This document shows positions 1 through 8,527 of a stretch of DNA of 64,000 nucleotides, in pieces; positions within the stretch are counted from its first letter, which is position 1, and every line of letters begins with the position of its first letter. The stretch comes from Candidatus Poribacteria bacterium (GTDB lineage Bacteria > Poribacteria > WGA-4E > WGA-3G). The notes beneath the pieces were generated by a model. It was not told the origin of the DNA and did not search any database. It saw only the letters and a list, made by a program, of their open reading frames with translations. The position numbers and the translations under genes are program-made. The stretch spans positions 186,001 to 250,000 of the forward strand of contig JAJDTM010000057.1 in assembly GCA_022827185.1 (NCBI GenBank), written 5' to 3'.

Positions 1-301
1 TTAACTTATGCGCAGGCACCCCCAACGCTTGTCCTGCCAAATCATAAAAAGCAGATTGGAAAGTGAATGACTCGGATGAGAGGTCGAGATCCCACAGATT
101 TTTACCGACATACCTTTCAGCGATGCTGTCCGCTTGATCCGTAATATCGCTGTGCAGAGCATTGCTTTCACCCAATCCTGTCAGTCCTTCATCTGTGTGT
201 ACCCAGACCAAGGTCGTCGGATACTCCATACCCGAATGTTCTTGTATCGCTGGAAGGAAAGGGATAGAGACAGTACGATATTCAAAGCCTGTGATTTTCA
301 T
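1..301 (-). CDS. Enolase-superfamily enzyme, N-terminal part (gene runs off the window)
   Basis: The first 100 codons of a minus-strand gene are visible; the rest lies beyond base 1. The start is ATG at 301-299, preceded by AAGGAG about 8 bases upstream. The protein opens MKITGFEYRTVSIPF, carries the EGLTGLGE strand typical of the capping domain, and near the window edge reads FYDLAGQALGVP, the conserved segment where the capping domain meets the barrel in mandelate racemase/muconate cycloisomerase proteins. The catalytic lysines and acidic residues are outside the window, so the substrate cannot be judged. A second family member lies at 5766-6851 in a sugar-acid type neighbourhood. Confidence 0.85.
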   Translation of the reverse strand, partial: MKITGFEYRTVSIPFLPAIQEHSGMEYPTTLVWVHTDEGLTGLGESNALHSDITDQADSIAERYVGKNLWDLDLSSESFTFQSAFYDLAGQALGVPAHKL

Positions 302-348
302 GGTCGCAACTCCTTGTAAAGCCCATAATTGCGTGGACACAAAAGATT

Positions 349-369
349 GGCGGGGTTCCAAACCCCGCC
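349..369. repeat. Palindromic GGCGGGG...CCCCGCC repeat
   Basis: A near-perfect palindrome (GGCGGGGTT, short centre, AACCCCGCC) followed by AGCGAAAGG. The same unit with the same flanking bases lies in the opposite orientation at 16968-16988, preceded there by TTTCGCT and followed by AATC. It sits between the stop of the VIT/vWA gene and the start of the partial enolase-family gene. It could act as a weak hairpin in RNA but has no T-run, so it is better read as a dispersed palindromic repeat than a terminator. Confidence 0.7.
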
Positions 370-473
370 AGCGAAAGGAGAGTGTTTTAAGAACTACCGT
401 TTATCAGATGCCTCATATCTTGAATTCTGCTATATAAGGATACCATGAAAACGGAATCACATCACAAACTTTT

Positions 474-3359
474 TTACGGTTTTGGTGAAAACTGAATGTT
501 CCGTGGCGATGCCTCGATTCGACTGATGGCGACCACAATGTGTCCATTCAGTCGATTTCGCCTCGCTATGTATGGAAATTCTTCACGGAAGGTCTGCCAC
601 AGCTGCCCACCCCGATTTTTAGCAAGTAGGCAGGTCAGGAGCACAAGATCCTCTCCGTAAATCTCGTGCGTTAAGAGTGCTGCCTGGAGTGCCTTATCGT
701 TCCGTCCGGACGGTTTCAGCAAGCCTTCAGCGATCAGGCGTGCTGTTTTCATAGTGATATGCGCGTCCTTATCCAGCCGTGTCAACAGCGATTTCACCCG
801 ATCTTTGTAGGTATCTTCTTGCTGCGCGAGCACCGTATACAGTGTGCTGAGATAAGCGGGTAAGGCGTTATTTCGCAGGTTCGGCAGTTTGATCTGGCTT
901 ACCTTTGAGAGAACGCGTTTGGAAAGTGCTGTCAGTTCTGCATCGGTCGGAACTGCTTGGGCTGCTGTGCGGATGCTCCATGCGGACCGGACGGCAATAT
1001 ACTGATTTCTGCCTGTTATAACTGTTTCGAGGATCGGATCTTCCCAAGCCTTTTGGAGCGTCGTGAGGGCATCTTTGTCAACTTTACCATCAATTGCACC
1101 TGCCAGAAGTTTCCAGGACGGTGTTTGCAAAGATTTCTCCAAAAAATCCCATTGCCCAGGGGCTTTATTTCGCTCGGTTTCTGTAGTTACCTGCAACGCC
1201 TCAAGTGCTGGACCTCTATCGGCACTATATTGTACGGTTGGAGCAGCAGCGGTTAAAGGGGCACTTCTTGTCATTCGCCGCATTTTGGAAGCGGTAACTC
1301 TTGCGCTCTGATTATTGTAGAACCCTCTGAACTCGGTGCCTTCTGGCAATGGAACAGGCACGACAACCTGCCGCGGTGCTTTTGCTTCTTGGTTGATGGG
1401 TTGCATGTCGTTCTCATCTACAGCGACGAAACTCGTGTATTGGGTCATCAACCGATAATTGAGCGCGATGTCAGTGATTTCCTCAATAATTTCCGGTGCA
1501 TCAGCAGCATATAACTGTGCAGAGATGTCTTCAATTTTCTTACGCGCCCACGCTTTTGACAAAACATCGTGTGTCGGTTGCGCGTCGGGCAGCGTCACAT
1601 GTAGTTTATATTTCAGCGGTTTCCCTTCTGCGCTGCCGGAGAGTTGAATCTTTTTACTACCGCCTGCACCGTAGCGTCCAAACATGATGACAGGTCGGCC
1701 CGCCCAGAGTTCAGGAATTCGCCGCGGGTAGGTCTCATAAACAGAGAGTCCGTTCCAATCAATCTTAATTTTGGCGAGTTGTGCGCGATGGATGCGGTCG
1801 GCAATCTCCGCAACAAGGGGGCCGGGGTCGGTGTTAAGTTCTAACACCTTTGCCATCCCACCGCCGTGTTTTGCGACCTCGTCAATCAGATAGTGGTTCG
1901 GTGATGAACCGATGCCGATAGCCCAAAAACGGATCTGATCCCCTGCCCGTTTGTCAACTTCAGCGATGATTTCCGCTTCGTTACCGATATAGCCATCGGT
2001 GAGCATGACGACGATGCGGACGCGTTCTGGGTCGACAGGCTCGTTGAGCACCAACTTGATGGCTTTCAGCATTTCCGTGCCACCGCCACCCCGAACCTGT
2101 TGTGTGAAGTTAAGAGCATGTTCAATGTTCATCTGCGTCGCTGGTACCGATTTTTCAAAGAGTTTATCTGCCCAACTCGCGAAGGTGATGACCTGCAGGG
2201 TGTCGTTCGGTTTGGTGCGTCGGAGGAAATGGTGCATCGTCTCTTTGACTTTTTTTGTCGGTGCGCCGGACATTGAACCTGAAGTGTCAACGAGGAAGAC
2301 TATTTCGCGGGGCGGTGCTTTGGCAAATTCAGCATCAAGTTTAGGCTGGATCATGAGCATGAAGTAGCCCTGCTTAGGTGCCGTGGTGTGTGCTAAAACG
2401 GCCAGCTCCGGCTTTTTACCGGCAACGGCGTATTTCATCACGAAATCTTTGTTCGGTATTGAATCAGCTGTTGAAAGCACTGCCGTCGCACCCGTCGCAC
2501 CAGCACGTTCAACCGCTGCCGTGTGATTGGTAATCTGGATATCCTGAATCGGTACCCCGGCATCAAGCGATACCGCGAGGCTGATGTCGTGTGCTGTGCG
2601 GTAACCGGGCTTAAGCACCGGCGGTGTAATACGCGACGCGTCCGGCACACGGTCTGTGTCTGGGGATACCCCCGTCCCTGATGGGTCAGCACCGTCTGGC
2701 GATCCATCCAAAGGTGCCTCTGATTTACCGACTTTCCCTTTTAATTCATCTGGAAGTTCAGGGGTTTTGGAGGTTGCGGTGCCGGGAATATATCGCGGAC
2801 CCACTACCATTGGGAAGTGGAATTCGTAGGTACCCATATCGTAATCGAGTACATCAACATAAGAGATTTCGATACGCACCTCATCGTTTGGCTGGATATT
2901 GCCAACCGATTGTGTAAAGATATTCGGACGTTCCTGTTCCAGCAGACTCGCTGTTTTCCCTTGTTGGATCGCTTCTTGATAGATGGCTTGTGCCTCGGCG
3001 CGGCGTTTAATCAATCCGACAATCCGACGCTCCCCGATGGTCATCGTCATATCATCTATCGCTGCAGTATGTGGCAGCGGAAAAACGTAGACCGCTTCAA
3101 TTTTTTCGTCATACGGGTTGTGGAAAGTTTGGGTTACAGTGACGCGTGCGATGAAACCTGCGATGTTTGCCTTTACATCGGTGTGTTTTAGCGGACATTC
3201 GACGATCTCTTCGTCCATCTCAACGCGTAGTGCCCCTTGTGTGATTTCTTGTTCCATCGGAATTATAGGCTGCGACGTTTCAGTGAAAGCCGTGCCGCTG
3301 GAAATACCGATCATTATCAAGGCACTCAGTAATGCTGTTATCCAATTCTGTTGGTGCAT
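474..3359 (-). CDS. Secreted VIT and von Willebrand A domain protein
   Basis: This protein of about 961 residues resembles the bacterial inter-alpha-trypsin-inhibitor heavy chain family. An N-terminal signal peptide (hydrophobic ITALLSALIMIGISSGTAF) is followed by a VIT domain over roughly residues 40-170. A Pro/Gly/Asp-rich linker comes next, then a vWA domain near 345-520 with a complete MIDAS start DTSGSMSG. The C-terminal 400 residues are mostly helical and unassigned. The start at 3359 is chosen because GGAGG lies 5 bases upstream; the ATG 12 bases earlier overlaps that ribosome site. Family members are secreted or envelope-associated and bind ligands through a metal ion; the ligand here is unknown. 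Confidence 0.85.
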   Translation of the reverse strand: MHQQNWITALLSALIMIGISSGTAFTETSQPIIPMEQEITQGALRVEMDEEIVECPLKHTDVKANIAGFIARVTVTQTFHNPYDEKIEAVYVFPLPHTAAIDDMTMTIGERRIVGLIKRRAEAQAIYQEAIQQGKTASLLEQERPNIFTQSVGNIQPNDEVRIEISYVDVLDYDMGTYEFHFPMVVGPRYIPGTATSKTPELPDELKGKVGKSEAPLDGSPDGADPSGTGVSPDTDRVPDASRITPPVLKPGYRTAHDISLAVSLDAGVPIQDIQITNHTAAVERAGATGATAVLSTADSIPNKDFVMKYAVAGKKPELAVLAHTTAPKQGYFMLMIQPKLDAEFAKAPPREIVFLVDTSGSMSGAPTKKVKETMHHFLRRTKPNDTLQVITFASWADKLFEKSVPATQMNIEHALNFTQQVRGGGGTEMLKAIKLVLNEPVDPERVRIVVMLTDGYIGNEAEIIAEVDKRAGDQIRFWAIGIGSSPNHYLIDEVAKHGGGMAKVLELNTDPGPLVAEIADRIHRAQLAKIKIDWNGLSVYETYPRRIPELWAGRPVIMFGRYGAGGSKKIQLSGSAEGKPLKYKLHVTLPDAQPTHDVLSKAWARKKIEDISAQLYAADAPEIIEEITDIALNYRLMTQYTSFVAVDENDMQPINQEAKAPRQVVVPVPLPEGTEFRGFYNNQSARVTASKMRRMTRSAPLTAAAPTVQYSADRGPALEALQVTTETERNKAPGQWDFLEKSLQTPSWKLLAGAIDGKVDKDALTTLQKAWEDPILETVITGRNQYIAVRSAWSIRTAAQAVPTDAELTALSKRVLSKVSQIKLPNLRNNALPAYLSTLYTVLAQQEDTYKDRVKSLLTRLDKDAHITMKTARLIAEGLLKPSGRNDKALQAALLTHEIYGEDLVLLTCLLAKNRGGQLWQTFREEFPYIARRNRLNGHIVVAISRIEASPRNIQFSPKP

Positions 3360-3554
3360 GATATCCTCCAAAGTTCGGATATGTCATTCGCCCGAAATCG
3401 GTGCATTTAGATGTTACTGGGTATGAATCAGTAGGTTTCCGAAACCGTATTGGCTTTCGGTGGTTACTATATTTTTTGATAGTCACACACTATAGGCACG
3501 GAAAAGTTGCAAATCGCGTTAACTAAAGTCTAATTTTTTGAAAATCTTAAATTA

Positions 3555-3587
3555 AAAAAGGCAAGAACGGTGTGTTCTTGCCTTTTT
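3555..3587. terminator. Strong bidirectional intrinsic terminator
   Basis: A perfect 14-bp stem (AAAAAGGCAAGAAC, 5-base loop, its exact complement) ends in T5 on the plus strand and, read on the minus strand, also ends in a T-run because the stem begins with A5. It lies upstream of the VIT/vWA start and before the LamG gene stop at 3599. On the minus strand it is downstream of neither gene in an obvious way except the LamG gene, which it would follow after 12 bases. Confidence 0.8.
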
Positions 3588-3598
3588 GTGTTGAGCCA

Positions 3599-4399
3599 TT
3601 ATTTCTTTAGGGTTGCCCATGTGGTAGTGAGTTTATCGGTCGGGGAAACGTCAAAAGCCGCGTCTATGCCATCATCCATGATACTTTGAATCTCATCCTC
3701 ACTCAGCACCACATTAAAGATAGCGATATCGTCAAGAATGCCTCTGAATTTACCGGCATACCCGGAACCGATGAGCAAATTAAGGCCGCTGGGTGTGGAA
3801 TCTCCGCACGGATGCGCGCCACATTTTGCCCACTTATCTTCAGCCGCGACCTCACCGTTCTTGTACATCTTGTACTCGCGTTTTGAGACATTTCTCGTCT
3901 CAGCCACGTGAATCCATTCTTTATCTACAAACGTTCCAGCGACGGGTCTTCTAACCTCCACATACGGCTGGCAATTGTTACCACAATCGCCCCAATAAAA
4001 ACTCAATCGACCGTCTGGTTCCATTGTCAGGCAGCCTTCACCGCCATAAGATTTGCAAACTATGTTTTGGCGACCCCCACCTACACTTTCAGGTTTAGCC
4101 CAAAAAACAATTGTCACATCTCCGTGGAACTGAACTGAGTCATCATTTCCCATATCCACAAAGTTTGTTCCATCAAACTCAAGCGCCTTGCCAAATTTGC
4201 CATTCACCCACTTCGGTTTACTCATGAGTGTACCGTCGTTCCCGTTTCCAGAAGCGTCTTTTGCGGTATTCCCGTTACCCTCATCAAATTTCCATATACC
4301 TACGATAGTTTCGGGATCTAACACAGCATCACTTGAAGCGGTTAACATACCAGCAATAAATAGAACGACTATCCCCATCCATACCAATCTGACTTTCAT
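3599..4399 (-). CDS. Secreted LamG-like (concanavalin A fold) protein
   Basis: A 266-residue protein with a signal peptide (MKVRLVWMGIVVLFIAGML, cleavage near SSDA) and a single LamG-like jelly-roll domain. The domain is recognised from the opening GIWKFDEGNGNTAKDASGNGNDG, written here only as its key pattern W-F-D-E-G...D-S-G-N-x-N-x-G, and from the later DDIAIFNVVLSEDEI strand. The tail reads SPTDKLTTTWATLKK. Almost the same tail recurs as a gene fragment at 44440-44592, so this is a multi-copy family in the genome. AAGGAG precedes the ATG. The domain usually binds carbohydrate or protein ligands outside the cell; no catalytic motif is seen. Confidence 0.8.
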   Translation of the reverse strand: MKVRLVWMGIVVLFIAGMLTASSDAVLDPETIVGIWKFDEGNGNTAKDASGNGNDGTLMSKPKWVNGKFGKALEFDGTNFVDMGNDDSVQFHGDVTIVFWAKPESVGGGRQNIVCKSYGGEGCLTMEPDGRLSFYWGDCGNNCQPYVEVRRPVAGTFVDKEWIHVAETRNVSKREYKMYKNGEVAAEDKWAKCGAHPCGDSTPSGLNLLIGSGYAGKFRGILDDIAIFNVVLSEDEIQSIMDDGIDAAFDVSPTDKLTTTWATLKK

Positions 4400-4476
4400 T
4401 TCTCTACTCCTTCTTGTATGGTTGACCTATTCTTGCACTAAAGTGTGAAAGTTGTTTCTCCCTAATAGATACCGAA

Positions 4477-4505
4477 ATCATAGCAGATCTAACAAAAATA
4501 ATCAA
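4477..4505 (-). promoter_or_regulatory. Sigma70-like promoter for the LamG gene
   Basis: Read on the minus strand: TTGATT, 17 bases, then TATGAT with an upstream TGC (extended -10). It lies about 80 bases before the LamG ATG and back to back with a likely plus-strand promoter at 4611. Confidence 0.5.
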
Positions 4506-4610
4506 GAAAAATCTCTACATTTGCCCCAGTTTTCCGTGGGTGTTAAATGTATATGATCTGTCTGTTCCCTGCGTGCCAATTGTTGCCTACGGAAACGAAC
4601 AAAATCCTGC

Positions 4611-4639
4611 TTGCCATTAACACCGTGCTGTGCTAATAT
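4611..4639 (+). promoter_or_regulatory. Sigma70-like promoter for the TIM-barrel isomerase gene
   Basis: TTGCCA and TAATAT are separated by 17 bases, ending 31 bases before the ATG at 4671. The fit is good but not consensus. Confidence 0.45.
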
Positions 4640-4670
4640 ATCGCAAAAGTTTCAAAGGAGACGTGTAACT

Positions 4671-5543
4671 ATGTTTAAACTCGGCGTTATCAACGACGAA
4701 GTTTCACAAGACTTTGCCACCGTTGTCAATTTTGTCAAGGACTTCAACCTCCATTCCATCGAAATTCGCTCCGTCTGGGACAAACTCCCGCACGAACTCA
4801 CCGAATCAGACATCGACGAGATGAAACGCCTACTTGATGGCACGGACATTGAAATTATCGGCGTTGCGTCCCCATTTTTTAAGTGCGATATGGACGACGC
4901 TGCGGAACGAAAGGAGCATCTCGGTATACTCGAAGGGTGCATCCGAACGGCAAAGGCGTTTGATACGAATCTGATCCGCACCTTCGTCTTTTGGGATACC
5001 GGAGAAACAGAAGAACGTTGGGACGACATTATCGCTGCTTACGATGAACCGCGTCGGATGATAGACGGTGAGGGCATCGTGCTCGGCATGGAAAACGAAT
5101 CTACTACCTCACTCAGTACCGCCAAACTCACAGCCGAATTTATCGAACAGATTGATTCCCCGAATATCCGCGGTATCTGGGATCCTGCCAATGAGGCGCA
5201 TGCAAAAGGTGGCGAAACCCCGTACCCCGATGCCTACAATCGCATGAAACCGACAATGATTCACGCACATCTCAAGGATGCGGGACCCAACGCCGATACC
5301 GGAGAAATAGAATCCGTTCCCGTCGGCGACGGTATTATCGACTGGCAAGGGCAGCTGCAAGCCTTGATTGATGATGGATATGAGGGACATCTCTGCCTTG
5401 AAACACATTGGCGACCTTCGCTCAAAATTGACGATGCTATCCTCAACCGTCCAGCAGGGCAAGCGTTCTCTGAAGCCGGTGAGGAAGCCTCGCGCATCTG
5501 CATCGAAAAATTGCTGGCGATGATTGAGGACTTAAAACAGTAG
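4671..5543 (+). CDS. Sugar phosphate isomerase/epimerase-like TIM barrel protein
   Basis: A 290-residue protein of the xylose isomerase-like (AP endonuclease 2) TIM-barrel family. Visible markers are the opening KLGVINDEVSQD, the metal-ligand type strands GMENES, IRGIWDPANEAH, HAHLKDA and the final LCLETHWRP, which supply the Glu, Asp and His residues expected for a divalent metal site. AAAGGAG precedes the ATG at 4671. Family members isomerise or epimerise sugars, inositols or hydroxypyruvate. The neighbouring enolase-superfamily and SDR genes point to sugar or sugar-acid catabolism, but the substrate is not determinable. Confidence 0.85.
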   Translation: MFKLGVINDEVSQDFATVVNFVKDFNLHSIEIRSVWDKLPHELTESDIDEMKRLLDGTDIEIIGVASPFFKCDMDDAAERKEHLGILEGCIRTAKAFDTNLIRTFVFWDTGETEERWDDIIAAYDEPRRMIDGEGIVLGMENESTTSLSTAKLTAEFIEQIDSPNIRGIWDPANEAHAKGGETPYPDAYNRMKPTMIHAHLKDAGPNADTGEIESVPVGDGIIDWQGQLQALIDDGYEGHLCLETHWRPSLKIDDAILNRPAGQAFSEAGEEASRICIEKLLAMIEDLKQ

Positions 5544-5677
5544 TCCGTAAAAATAAATAGACTTATGTGTAGCATAAACTTTTAGTTTGTGCCAGTCTGA
5601 ATGCCCGTTAGTGGCATTCAGACTGTTTGAAAGTGCCCAATTAATTCTAAGTTTTACTATAAAACAGTAGTCCGTAA
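5533..5677. repeat. 109-bp hairpin insert flanked by an 18-bp direct repeat
   Basis: The 18-bp sequence TAAAACAGTAGTCCGTAA occurs at 5533-5550, covering the end of the isomerase gene including its TAG stop, and again exactly at 5660-5677. The 109 bp between contain GCATAAACT...AGTTTGTGCC and a strong hairpin (AGTCTGAATGCC...GGCATTCAGACT). The GCATAAACT/AGTTTGTGCC module recurs at 63253-63291. The arrangement looks like an insertion that duplicated host sequence. Confidence 0.7.
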
Positions 5678-5765
5678 TGAAATGGTTCTCACTGCGAAGC
5701 AGGATTTAAGAAGAGTCCGTGAAACCGTAATTTCACCTTGTTTAACCGCAAGGAAAATTAAAAAT

Positions 5766-6851
5766 ATGAAAATTAAAGCAGTTCGCACATCTCTTTACGA
5801 CATCCCACCGCAAGTCGAACGTGTTGATGCCATCCAAGCCTTCGTCTCTATGGAGTTCCCTTTCATTGAGATTGAAGATGCAGACGGAGTCGTAGGCACT
5901 GGATTCTCCTACACGATCGGTAAAGGTGGGGAAGCGATCAAACAGATTATGGATGCTTATCTCACGCCTATCCTTCTTGAGGAGGATGCCGCCAACATTG
6001 ATCGGATTTGGAATCGGATGTGGATGGATACACACTGGGTCGGCAGAGGTGGTATCGTCACTTTAGGCATGGCGGCGGTGGACATTGCACTTTGGGATCT
6101 CATGGCAAAGCGCGCCGAGTTACCACTTTACCAAATCCTTGGCGGTGCGAGAGCCGCTGTTCCAGTCTACAATACAGACGGCGGTTGGCTTCACCTCTCC
6201 GAAGATGAACTTGTTCGGCAATCCGTAGAATTTGTTGAGCAAGGCTTCAAAGGTATCAAGATTAAAGTCGGGCGCGACAGCCTCCACGAGGATGTCGCAC
6301 GCATCTTCGCTGTCAGGAAAGCGATTGGACAAGAACCCTACCTCATGATTGATGCGAATATGAAGTGGAACGCGCGCGAAGCCATTCAACTCGCATGTCG
6401 GGTCGAAGAAGCAGACCTTTTCTGGTTTGAGGAACCCATCGAGGCAGATGACGTGGATAGCCACGTGGACTTGCGTGAGAAAACCACGATCCCAATCGCC
6501 ATTGGCGAGACGATTTACAATAAATATGTCTTTAAGGAGTACATCGCACAAGGCGCAGCGGACATTCTACAACCGGATGCTGTCCGTGTGGGGGGTATCT
6601 CCGAATGGATGAAGGTTGCGCATACTGCAGAATGTTTTGGGCTTTCAGTATCGCCTCATTTCCTGATGGATTTACACGTACATCTCTCTGCTGCGGTGCC
6701 ACATTCGCTTTTTGTGGAGTATATACCTTCACTGGATCCAGTGCTTGACGACACCTTGCAGCTTAATGATGGACATTTTTCACCGCCAGAACGTCCCGGG
6801 CACGGCATTTTGTTCAACAAACAGAAACTTGCAGCGTATCAAATTCGGTAA
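5766..6851 (+). CDS. Mandelate racemase/muconate lactonizing enzyme family protein
   Basis: A 361-residue, full-length enolase-superfamily enzyme. The start at 5766 (MKIKAVRTSLYD) fits the family; an AAGGA lies about 11 bases upstream. The capping domain is followed by a barrel with the lysine pair in GIKIKVGRD (around residue 166). The metal ligands follow in order: Asp in LMIDANMKW, Glu in WFEEPI and Glu in AIGETI. Then come QPDAVRVGG and the SPH segment, whose His is the usual general acid/base partner. This set is typical of acid-sugar dehydratases or racemases. It lies between an isomerase and an SDR on the same strand, suggesting a sugar-acid pathway; the precise substrate is unknown. 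Confidence 0.9.
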   Translation: MKIKAVRTSLYDIPPQVERVDAIQAFVSMEFPFIEIEDADGVVGTGFSYTIGKGGEAIKQIMDAYLTPILLEEDAANIDRIWNRMWMDTHWVGRGGIVTLGMAAVDIALWDLMAKRAELPLYQILGGARAAVPVYNTDGGWLHLSEDELVRQSVEFVEQGFKGIKIKVGRDSLHEDVARIFAVRKAIGQEPYLMIDANMKWNAREAIQLACRVEEADLFWFEEPIEADDVDSHVDLREKTTIPIAIGETIYNKYVFKEYIAQGAADILQPDAVRVGGISEWMKVAHTAECFGLSVSPHFLMDLHVHLSAAVPHSLFVEYIPSLDPVLDDTLQLNDGHFSPPERPGHGILFNKQKLAAYQIR

Positions 6852-6860
6852 TGCTTTTAC

Positions 6861-6915
6861 TGTAGGAGCGAGCTGTGCTCACGACACTTACTGACAGCCG
6901 ATGGCTGACGGCTGT
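6861..6915. repeat. Short palindromic intergenic repeats
   Basis: Two elements follow the enolase-family gene. The first is TGTAGGAGCGAGCTGTGCTC, which also occurs at about 40677-40696 inside a MITE-like element. The second is the palindrome ACAGCCGATGGCTGACGGCTGT, 22 bp at 6894-6915 (ACAGCCG...CGGCTGT). They fill most of the gap before the SDR gene. Confidence 0.55.
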
Positions 6916-6938
6916 CCACGTTAACTTGAGGAAAAACT

Positions 6939-7649
6939 GTGAAACTTGAAAACCGTATCGCGATTATTACAGGCGGCGGGCGCGGCATCGGTCGCGCAAC
7001 CGCGCTCGCATTTGCCCAAGAAGGCGCGGACATCGTTCTCGCCGCACGGACGGATACCGAAATTGCCGCTGTCGCCGAAGAAGTAACACAACTCGGCAGA
7101 CGCGCACTCGCTATCACAACCGACATTCAGTTGAAAACCGATGTTGATGCCATGGTTGCCCGAACACTCGACATCTTCGGCAAAGTGGACATCCTCGTCA
7201 ACAACGCGGGTGTGGCAATCCACAACCCGATTCCAAAGATTCGGGAAGAAGACTGGGATTTGACAATGGCGGTCAATCTCAAAGGGGTGTTTCTCGGCAC
7301 ACAAGCCGTCTTCAGCCACATGTGCGAGCAGAAATATGGGCATATCGTCAATGTCTCCTCGGTTTCCGGCAAATTCGGACATGTCAACGGTGGTGCGTAT
7401 TGCGCCTCTAAATTTGCCGTTATCGGTTTCACCGAGACGACGAACAATGAGGGAAGACCGCACGGTGTGAAAGCATCGGTCGTCTGTCCGGGACCCGTTG
7501 ATACCAAGATGCGCCGCGATAATCATCCGGACGATGTGATTGAGCATCTGACACTGCCAGAGGATGTCGCAGATCTGATTCTATTTCTCGTGACGCAGCC
7601 GCCCCGCGCACATACACTTGAGACCGTTATCCGAACGCCTTTGATGTAA
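6939..7649 (+). CDS. Short-chain dehydrogenase/reductase (SDR)
   Basis: A 236-residue classical SDR. It has the dinucleotide motif TGGGRGIG at about residues 11-18, NNAG near residue 88, a catalytic Ser in VSSVSG and the YCASK (YxxxK) pair around residue 152. The start is GTG at 6939, with TTGAGG 7 bases upstream. The C-terminus is short and ends RTPLM, without the usual substrate loop extension. SDRs use NAD(P) to oxidise or reduce alcohols and ketones. Its position after the enolase-family enzyme suggests a role in the same sugar-acid pathway. Confidence 0.9.
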   Translation: MKLENRIAIITGGGRGIGRATALAFAQEGADIVLAARTDTEIAAVAEEVTQLGRRALAITTDIQLKTDVDAMVARTLDIFGKVDILVNNAGVAIHNPIPKIREEDWDLTMAVNLKGVFLGTQAVFSHMCEQKYGHIVNVSSVSGKFGHVNGGAYCASKFAVIGFTETTNNEGRPHGVKASVVCPGPVDTKMRRDNHPDDVIEHLTLPEDVADLILFLVTQPPRAHTLETVIRTPLM

Positions 7650-7697
7650 AATTGAAAACAAACGAGGTTGAATGAAGATAAAAGTAACTTGGTAATT

Positions 7698-7761
7698 AAC
7701 GGGCAATGAATTGTCCTACTACGAACGGTTTTGCTTGTAGTAGGGCAATTTATTGCCCGTT
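7698..7761. repeat. 64-bp hairpin repeat
   Basis: A 25-bp inverted repeat (arms 7698-7722 and 7737-7761, two differences, both G-U compatible) surrounds a 14-base loop. The arms read AACGGGCAATGAATTGTCCT... and its complement. It lies 48 bases after the SDR stop, with only a short T-run on either side, so it may stop transcription weakly or may be a mobile palindromic repeat. Confidence 0.6.
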
Positions 7762-7787
7762 CAGATTCGCTTCGTATAATGAAATTA

Positions 7788-8486
7788 CCACATTTCTCTA
7801 ACCAACCCCTTACCCCCCGAAGTATTTTCAAGCAAAATTAGCAATTTTTATCAGAGCCATTCAATTGTCCATTTTTCCATCGAATTTTCACCCCCAGGCC
7901 CGGTAGGTTCGGTGTTTTTGCTGGGGTGTTTCCCTCCTAACCGCACCATCATAAGTGTCAATTTTAGAAAAAATAACCGCCTCCGCCCCAGGTCCGGTAG
8001 GTTCGGTTTCCCAACCGAACCGGATACTACGCGGAAACTTTGAAGACTTCAAAAACTTCTTCAGTCGCGTAGCGACGGCATGTTTATAGCAGCGTTTTTG
8101 ACCAAAAACCCAAGCCCCGTAGGGGCGGCATGTTTATGTCGGTGTTACAAAATACCATGAAACAATCCGTAAATTGATACCTATGGTTCGGTTTCCTAAC
8201 CGCACCGGAACTTTGAAAGAAGACGTGAAACCCAATAATTTCTTAAAATCGAATGGCTCTGCGATTTTTATGGCTATAATTTCCTTTTTCCCTGAAAATA
8301 TCCTATAAGTCGTAGTTATATATAGATTTTTTATTTTTTATTTGAATAAAAAACAGGATTTGACCTATTATAACTGAATAAGTGTGTCAATCGCCTCGCT
8401 ATGCGTCTCGAGGACCCGTGCGAAGCGGATATCAAACATTGGCACCACCGGTTAAAGGTTGACTACGGTTTATTCTCAAACTCACG
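7788..8486 (+). repeat. Dispersed ~280-bp repeat, copy A, interrupted by a MITE-like insert
   Basis: The sequence 7788-7852 plus 8262-8486 matches the reverse complement of 20644-20914 along its length, from CCACATTTCTCTAACCAAC through GGATATCAAACATT to TTTATTCTCAAACTCACG. Copy A is split by the insert at 7853-8261. In both places the repeat ends just before a gene start and points the same way relative to that gene (8528 here, 20631 on the minus strand there). This gap (7650-8527) has no credible gene. Confidence 0.8.
7853..8261. mobile_element. MITE-like element, CAGAGCCATTC inverted termini (409 bp)
   Basis: The element begins CAGAGCCATTCAATTG and ends with the near complement AATCGAATGGCTCTG. 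It interrupts dispersed repeat copy A, and the empty site is visible in copy B around 20855. The flanks carry a short duplication (ATTTTTAT on both sides). Inside are palindromic pieces: GGTTCGGTTTCCCAACCGAACC-type arms near 8000, and two copies of a CGACGGCATGTTTAT/GGGCGGCATGTTTAT module near 8078 and 8121. No transposase is encoded. Confidence 0.75.
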
Positions 8487-8527
8487 TTTAATGTAAAATT
8501 GAAAACAAAAAAGGAGTCCTGAACATA

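Noticed and set aside
162..437. Plus-strand 91-codon frame at the left edge
   Set aside because: It overlaps the well-supported minus-strand enolase-family gene and runs into the palindromic repeat.
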